Origin: Prochlorococcus sp. AG-347-O22
Lineage (GTDB): Bacteria; Cyanobacteriota; Cyanobacteriia; PCC-6307; Cyanobiaceae
Length of the DNA stretch: 64,000 nucleotides
Direction: 5' to 3'
NCBI GenBank assembly: GCA_003278845.1
Contig: QCCX01000001.1
Coordinates: forward strand, 1-64,000
Position 1 is the first letter of the stretch; every line of letters starts with the position of its first letter. A program made the translations under genes and the position numbers. The notes under the pieces were generated by a model. That model ran no database searches. It saw nothing but the letters and a program-made list of their open reading frames with translations, and was not told the origin of the DNA. This document shows, piece by piece, positions 59,068 to 64,000 of this stretch.

Positions 59068-60257
59068 ATTTCCTCTATACAATTCTTTAAAACTTTATTT
59101 AAATTTTCTGCTACATAAACTTGTTCTTCATAAGAAATTTCAGGAAACATTGGAAGACTAAGAACTTCTGTACAAATTCTCTCTGTATTAATGAGTTTTG
59201 TTCTAGAAAAATTTTTATTTTTGTAAGCTATTTGTGCGTGTATTGGAATTGGATAATAAATAATTGAATTAATACCGTTTTCAAAAAGTTGTTGTTTTAC
59301 CAAATTCCTTAATGAATAGTATTTTTTGCTATCAGTATTAAATAAATTTGAATAATCTTCATTTAAAAAATATTTATCGTTTCTTAATTTGATGACAAAT
59401 TGATTCCAAGAATGGGAAATTGAATCAGAGCTAATTTTTGGAAAACTAATAAATGGATTTTTTTCTAACAAATTAAGATAATTATTGGCGATTTTTTGAC
59501 GATTACTAATCCACTTAGAAATATATTTAATTTTGATATTTAATATGGCGGCTTGAATGGTATCAAGTCTGCTGTTATATCCAATTTGAGTATGGTGATA
59601 TCTTAATGGGCTACCATGAACAGCTAATTCTCTAATTTTTTTTGCAATCTTCTGATCTGAAGTTGTTACTGCTCCACCATCTCCAGCAGCTCCTAAATTT
59701 TTAGTAGGGAAAAAGCTAAAACAACCTATATCGCCGATACTACCAACTTTGGAATTTTCCCAAATTGTGCATGTTGCCTGAGCACAATCTTCGATTACTT
59801 TTAAGTCATATTTGTTGGCCAATGATTTTATAAAGGTCATATTTACTGCGTTCCCAAAAAGATGAACTGGCATAATTGCCTTGGTATTAGAATTTATTTC
59901 TTGTTCTATTAGTTCAGTATTAATGAGATAAGTTTCAGGATCTATATCTACCAAAATAGGATTAGCACCAACTGCACTAATAGCCTCTGCAGTGGCAAAA
60001 AAGCTAAAAGATGAGGTAATAACTTCGTCACCCACGCCAATATCTAATGCACGCAAAGCCAAAACTAAAGCATCAGTTCCACTATTACATCCAATAGTAT
60101 TTTTAACGCCAATCAGATTAGAAAAACTCTCCTCAAATTTAGCAATCTCTTGTCCTCCAATATACTGACCCCGTTTTAAAACTTTAAAAACCTCACTCTC
60201 AATTTCAGAGCCAATTTCTTGGAACTGCCTATCTAAAGTAAATGGAGGTATTTGCAT
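59052..60257 (-). CDS. DegT/DnrJ/EryC1-family PLP-dependent sugar aminotransferase
   Basis: The 401-residue fold-type I aminotransferase makes amino sugars for surface polysaccharides. Key segments are GCNSGTDALVLALRALDIGV, VIEDCAQATCT (Asp157 binds the PLP ring), CFSFFPTKNLGAAGDGGAV (Lys186 forms the Schiff base) and YNSRLDTIQAAILNIKIKYI. The substrate is unknown. No other polysaccharide genes adjoin it, so it may serve a dispersed pathway. Confidence 0.9.
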   Translation of the reverse strand: MQIPPFTLDRQFQEIGSEIESEVFKVLKRGQYIGGQEIAKFEESFSNLIGVKNTIGCNSGTDALVLALRALDIGVGDEVITSSFSFFATAEAISAVGANPILVDIDPETYLINTELIEQEINSNTKAIMPVHLFGNAVNMTFIKSLANKYDLKVIEDCAQATCTIWENSKVGSIGDIGCFSFFPTKNLGAAGDGGAVTTSDQKIAKKIRELAVHGSPLRYHHTQIGYNSRLDTIQAAILNIKIKYISKWISNRQKIANNYLNLLEKNPFISFPKISSDSISHSWNQFVIKLRNDKYFLNEDYSNLFNTDSKKYYSLRNLVKQQLFENGINSIIYYPIPIHAQIAYKNKNFSRTKLINTERICTEVLSLPMFPEISYEEQVYVAENLNKVLKNCIEEIQISA

Positions 60258-60310
60258 AGTGAATATATTAACCCTAAACCAGATTTGTATGAGTAAAAAA
60301 ACATTTTAAT

Positions 60311-60904
60311 TCACTTAAACCAACTCGGTTCTTTGCCAGGAGTCCATTTTATATTGCAACCTAAAGAAGGAATCTGATTTGAAGGATAAGAATTATTTTG
60401 ATTCAAATCTTTTATAGCAGAGCGCAAATCTTTGCCAGATAGAGGGATGTCATTACCTGGTCTACTATCGTCTAATTGGCCATGATAAAACAATAAAAAA
60501 TCACTATTTCCTTCATTTGAAAAAAGATAAAAATCTGGGGTACAAGCCGCTTTTAATTGCTTAGCAAAATTTTGATTTTCATCATATAGATATGGAAAAC
60601 TCCATCCCTGTGTTTGTGCTTGTAATCTCAAATTTTTAGGAGAATCTGAAGGATGAGTGATAATATTATTACTAGAGATTGCAACTGTTTGAACTGTATT
60701 TTCAATTTCTTTACTTAAGGTAAAAATTTGATTCTCAATATATTTAACAAATGGGCAATGGGCACAAATAAACATTAAAAGTAAATGCCGATTATCTAGA
60801 TTATGAGAATTAAAATATTCATTTTTTGAAGAATTAGCATTTAACATTTGGAAATTAGGTAATCGAAAACCTAATTCCAAAACCATAGAATTTGTTCTGA
60901 CCAT
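60311..60904 (-). CDS. Thioredoxin-fold redoxin, AhpC/TSA-like
   Basis: The 197-residue protein has the thioredoxin-fold core LLLMFICAHCPFVKYIENQI with a C-x-x-C pair, then VQTVAISSNNIITHPSDSP and AACTPDFYLFSNEGN, as in cyanobacterial thioredoxin-family proteins of the AhpC/TSA group. It may reduce disulfides or peroxides; the peroxidatic layout is not certain. ATG 60904 is preferred over a TTG at 60910. It has no signal peptide. Confidence 0.85.
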   Translation of the reverse strand: MVRTNSMVLELGFRLPNFQMLNANSSKNEYFNSHNLDNRHLLLMFICAHCPFVKYIENQIFTLSKEIENTVQTVAISSNNIITHPSDSPKNLRLQAQTQGWSFPYLYDENQNFAKQLKAACTPDFYLFSNEGNSDFLLFYHGQLDDSRPGNDIPLSGKDLRSAIKDLNQNNSYPSNQIPSLGCNIKWTPGKEPSWFK

Positions 60905-61009
60905 GTTCAAATTAAAAATTTTTTGATATTTGAAAATTATTGTATATTTTGCAGTAATCCGTAAAGATAGGTACTTTTATATAGGAGAATAATAGAAATA
61001 ATAAACAAA

Positions 61010-61792
61010 ATGCTTCTAAATCTAACTGGCAAAAAAATTCTTGTTACAGGAATTGCCAACAATCGTTCAATAGCATGGGGTATCGCTCAACAACTTTCAA
61101 AAGCTGGCGCAGAACTTGGAATCACATATTTGCCTGATGATAAGGGAAGATTCGAATCTAAAGTTAGAGAACTAACTAAACCTTTAAACCCATCGTTATT
61201 TTTGCCTCTTGATGTTCAAAATCCATCTCAAATTGAAGAAATCTTTAACAATATAAAAGATAATTGGGGGCAAATTGACGGATTAGTTCACTGCCTAGCA
61301 TTTGCAGGACGCGATGAATTGATTGGAGATTATAGTGCTACCACTTCAGAGGGTTTTGATAGGGCTCTTAATATAAGTGCGTATTCGTTAGCACCTTTAT
61401 GTAAAGCAGCAAAACCACTTTTTAGTGATGGTGCTGGAGTTGTCTCATTAACTTATTTAGGTTCAGAAAGGGCGATTCCTAACTATAACGTGATGGGAGT
61501 TGCTAAAGCAGCTTTAGAAGCTTCAGTAAGATATCTTTCTGCAGAACTTGGTCCCGAAAAACAAGTCAGAGTTAACGCAATAAGTGCTGGGCCTATAAGA
61601 ACACTTGCGAGTTCTGCTATAGGTGGCATTTTAGATATGATTCACAATGTTGAAGAAAAGGCTCCTTTGCGCAGAACAGTCACTCAAACAGAAGTAGGCA
61701 ATACTGCTGCTTTTTTATTAAGTGATCTCTCTAGCGGCATTTCAGGACAAACAATTTATGTTGATGCGGGTTACTGCATTAATGGAATGTAA
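61010..61792 (+). CDS. fabI: Enoyl-ACP reductase (NADH), FabI
   Basis: The 260-residue short-chain reductase does the last step of fatty-acid elongation. It has the FabI NADH motif TGIANNRSIAWGIAQQL and the catalytic Y-x6-K in IPNYNVMGVAKAALEAS (Tyr159 and Lys166), with Tyr149 aligned to E. coli Tyr146. The substrate-loop segment TLASSAIGGILDM is intact. It is followed by hisB after 21 bases. Confidence 0.97.
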   Translation: MLLNLTGKKILVTGIANNRSIAWGIAQQLSKAGAELGITYLPDDKGRFESKVRELTKPLNPSLFLPLDVQNPSQIEEIFNNIKDNWGQIDGLVHCLAFAGRDELIGDYSATTSEGFDRALNISAYSLAPLCKAAKPLFSDGAGVVSLTYLGSERAIPNYNVMGVAKAALEASVRYLSAELGPEKQVRVNAISAGPIRTLASSAIGGILDMIHNVEEKAPLRRTVTQTEVGNTAAFLLSDLSSGISGQTIYVDAGYCINGM

Positions 61793-61813
61793 ACACAATT
61801 TTTTTGCATAAAA

Positions 61814-62419
61814 ATGTCATCTCTAAGGCAATCTGAAATAAAAAGAAAAACGAACGAAACAGATATTTCTATATTTATCAACTTAGATGGGAATGGGACT
61901 TCCGAGATTGAAACCGGGATACCATTCTTAGATCATATGCTTCATCAAATATCCAGTCATGGTTTATTCGATTTAAAAATAAAAGCAATTGGAGATACGC
62001 ATATTGATGATCATCATACGAATGAAGATGTAGGAATCGCATTAGGCAAAGCATTTTCAAAAGCCTTGGGAGAAAGAAAAGGAATAAGCAGATTTGGACA
62101 TTTCTTTGCCCCATTAGATGAAGCATTAGTTCAAGTCACCTTAGACTGTTCTGGCAGACCACATCTATCTTATGATCTTGAATTAAAAGCTCCAAGGATA
62201 GGAAATTATGATACTGAACTAGTAAAGGAGTTTTTTATTGCCTTTGTAAATAACAGTGGTATTACTCTGCATATTAATCAAATACAAGGTAGTAATTCAC
62301 ATCATATTGTTGAGGCTTGCTTTAAAGCTTTTTCACGAGCAATGAGAATGGCTACCGAAATAGATCTAAGAAGATCTGATTCAATTCCAAGTAGTAAAGG
62401 AATGCTAGAAAAACAATAA
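61814..62419 (+). CDS. hisB: Imidazoleglycerol-phosphate dehydratase (HisB)
   Basis: The 201-residue enzyme catalyses the sixth step of histidine synthesis. Metal-binding signatures are present: [35 protein letters not shown] and [19 protein letters not shown]. It lacks the histidinol-phosphatase domain found in E. coli HisB. It lies alone among his genes, just after fabI. Confidence 0.97.
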   Translation: MSSLRQSEIKRKTNETDISIFINLDGNGTSEIETGIPFLDHMLHQISSHGLFDLKIKAIGDTHIDDHHTNEDVGIALGKAFSKALGERKGISRFGHFFAPLDEALVQVTLDCSGRPHLSYDLELKAPRIGNYDTELVKEFFIAFVNNSGITLHINQIQGSNSHHIVEACFKAFSRAMRMATEIDLRRSDSIPSSKGMLEKQ

Positions 62420-62452
62420 AATAGGAATTTTTTCGAATCATCCACAATTTAG

Positions 62453-63976
62453 TTGATTTTTGGCGAAGATATACACAGTAATTATTTTGTTGTGACTTAT
62501 TTACAAGATAAAAAAATTGATAAAATTAAAAGTTTTAATAAAGAAGATTGGTCAAGTGCTTATAAAAATGTGGAAAAGGAGCTAACTAAGGAGCCTCTAA
62601 AACTTAGTAAAGGTAAAAATATTAAAAATTTAAATGGAACATTATTAAGAAATGGACCAGGAATATTAGAAAGAGGTGGACAATGGGTTCATCATCCATT
62701 TGATGGTGATGGGATGATTACATCAATAAAATTCGAAAATGGTCAGCCATTATTAACCAATAGATTTGTAAAAACTAAAGGCTATTTGGAAGAAGAAAAA
62801 ATAAATAAATTTATTTATAGGGGTGTTTTTGGCACACAAAAAAATGGAGGAATTTTAAATAATGCATTAGATCTAAAATTCAAGAATATCGCTAATACTC
62901 ACGTCGTTAAATTAGGAGATGAAATTCTTGCATTATGGGAAGCAGCTGGTCCACATGCAATGGATCAAGATAGTCTTGACACTATTGGTTTAACAACATT
63001 AAGAGGGGTACTCGAGCCTAACGAAGCATTCAGTGCCCATCCAAAAACAGACCTAAATTCAAATGCATCTTCAGAACTTTTAGTCACTTTTGGAGTAAAA
63101 ACCGGACCAAAAAGTACCATTAGATTAATGGAATTTGATAATGCTGGTAAAAATTCTGGAGAGCTCATTTTTGACAGAAAAGATACCTTTAATGGCTTTG
63201 CATTCCTTCATGATTTTGCAATTACAACTAATTGGGCAATATTCTTACAGAATGCTATTGATTTTAATCCTCTTCCATTTGTAATGGGTCAAAGAGGAGC
63301 AGCACAATGTCTAAAGTCAAACCCAAATAAAAAGGCAAAGTTTTTTATTATCCCCAGAGAAAGTGGATTATTTAGAGGACAGCCTCCTTTAACAATAGAT
63401 GCTCCAGAAGGATTCGTTTTTCATCATGTAAACGCATTTGAAAAAGATTCCAAAATCGTATTGGATAGTATTTTTTATGATGATTTCCCATCAGTTGGTC
63501 CAGACGAGAATTTTAGGGATATTGAATTTGATAAATATCCAGAAGGAAAACTGAAAAGATCAATTATCGATCTAAAGACAAAAACTTGTGAACTTGAAAC
63601 TTTCAGTGAACAATGTTGTGAATTTGCTGTTGTTAATCCTAAAATCTTAGGATTAAAAGCAACTTTTAGTTGGATGGCAAGCACATCTCAAAAGCTGGGG
63701 AACGCTCCACTTCAAGCAATAAAAAAAATAAATTTAACTTCTAAGGAAGAGATTTTTTGGTCAGCAGGTCCAAGTGGATTTGTTAGTGAACCAATTATGG
63801 TTCCATCAGAAAACTCCTCAAAAGAAGATGAGGGATTTTTATTTATACTTCTATGGAACGGAGAAAGAAGGGGAAGCGATTTAGTGATATTAGACGCAAA
63901 AGACTTAAAAGAAGTAGCTGTTTATGAATTACCTATTTCAATTCCTCATGGCCTTCATGGATCTTGGGTTAATTAA
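62453..63976 (+). CDS. Carotenoid cleavage oxygenase family protein
   Basis: The protein of about 507 residues fits the carotenoid/apocarotenoid oxygenase family, which uses a mononuclear Fe held by four His. Family segments are LRNGPGILERGGQWVHHPFD, FLHDFAITTNWAIFLQNAID, PEGFVFHHVNAFE and SIPHGLHGSWVN, with the ligand His residues in them. It probably cleaves carotenoids or apocarotenoids to aldehydes. TTG 62453 is the longest start; GTG 62492 is possible and would trim a non-conserved end. Confidence 0.9.
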   Translation: MIFGEDIHSNYFVVTYLQDKKIDKIKSFNKEDWSSAYKNVEKELTKEPLKLSKGKNIKNLNGTLLRNGPGILERGGQWVHHPFDGDGMITSIKFENGQPLLTNRFVKTKGYLEEEKINKFIYRGVFGTQKNGGILNNALDLKFKNIANTHVVKLGDEILALWEAAGPHAMDQDSLDTIGLTTLRGVLEPNEAFSAHPKTDLNSNASSELLVTFGVKTGPKSTIRLMEFDNAGKNSGELIFDRKDTFNGFAFLHDFAITTNWAIFLQNAIDFNPLPFVMGQRGAAQCLKSNPNKKAKFFIIPRESGLFRGQPPLTIDAPEGFVFHHVNAFEKDSKIVLDSIFYDDFPSVGPDENFRDIEFDKYPEGKLKRSIIDLKTKTCELETFSEQCCEFAVVNPKILGLKATFSWMASTSQKLGNAPLQAIKKINLTSKEEIFWSAGPSGFVSEPIMVPSENSSKEDEGFLFILLWNGERRGSDLVILDAKDLKEVAVYELPISIPHGLHGSWVN

Positions 63977-64000
63977 ATTTAAGAAAAAATTTCAATTAAA

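Overview
The window is from a cyanobacterium and fits a high-light-adapted marine Prochlorococcus. The protein-coding DNA is very AT-rich and tightly packed. It encodes oxygenic photosystem genes (psbB, psbT, psbM, psbEFLJ, psaE, petB, petD, ndhCKJ, chlD). It also holds a degenerate phycoerythrin beta subunit (cpeB) next to a CpeS-type lyase, with no phycobilisome operon in sight, which is typical of high-light Prochlorococcus. There is one rRNA operon with tRNA-Ile and tRNA-Ala in its spacer. Clade and strain cannot be fixed by reading alone.

Layout. 1-10.9 kb is a region of mostly small or unknown genes. It contains a partial ArfB-type rescue factor, PrxQ, TatA, a Nif11-like peptide, a CrtI/CrtISO-family oxidoreductase and a plastoquinol terminal oxidase (PTOX). 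It also has many micro-genes of 30-60 codons, including a minimal Hli-like protein, and a DUF3104-type gene split by one extra A. 11-15.4 kb has a GNAT protein, an aldehyde dehydrogenase, a LysM protein, psaE and mutM. 15.5-20.6 kb is the rRNA operon on the minus strand, followed by about 600 bases of gene-free leader. 21-30 kb carries a GH100 invertase, petBD, a CtpA-type protease, an HD-domain hydrolase, minCDE, tRNA-Thr, tsaC and prmC. 30-40 kb carries psbM, a ferredoxin, psbB-psbT, nrdR, rps1, metK, an FGGY kinase, tRNA-Phe, a TVP38 membrane protein, cpeS and cpeB. 40-52.5 kb has uvrD/pcrA, cca, a selD fusion, mtnP, the rubA-ycf48-psbEFLJ cluster, ndhCKJ and a CofD/YvcK protein. 52.5-64 kb has an MlaF/MlaD-type lipid transporter pair, chlD, folK, a Nudix hydrolase, photolyase, a DegT aminotransferase, a redoxin, fabI, hisB and a carotenoid oxygenase.

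How the genes work together. Most recognised genes serve thylakoid electron transport and its assembly: PSII core and cytochrome b559 with Ycf48 and RubA, cytochrome b6f, PSI subunit E, NDH-1, and PTOX as a possible electron valve. Others supply pigments and lipids (chlD, CrtISO-like, carotenoid oxygenase, fabI, Mla-like pair) or housekeeping functions such as translation fidelity, tRNA maturation, DNA repair and division-site placement. None of the tRNA genes shown encodes its CCA end, and a CCA-adding enzyme lies in the same window.

I saw no CRISPR array, insertion sequence, prophage or defence cluster. The least explained material is the set of micro-genes and short repeats between 0.7 and 10.9 kb.
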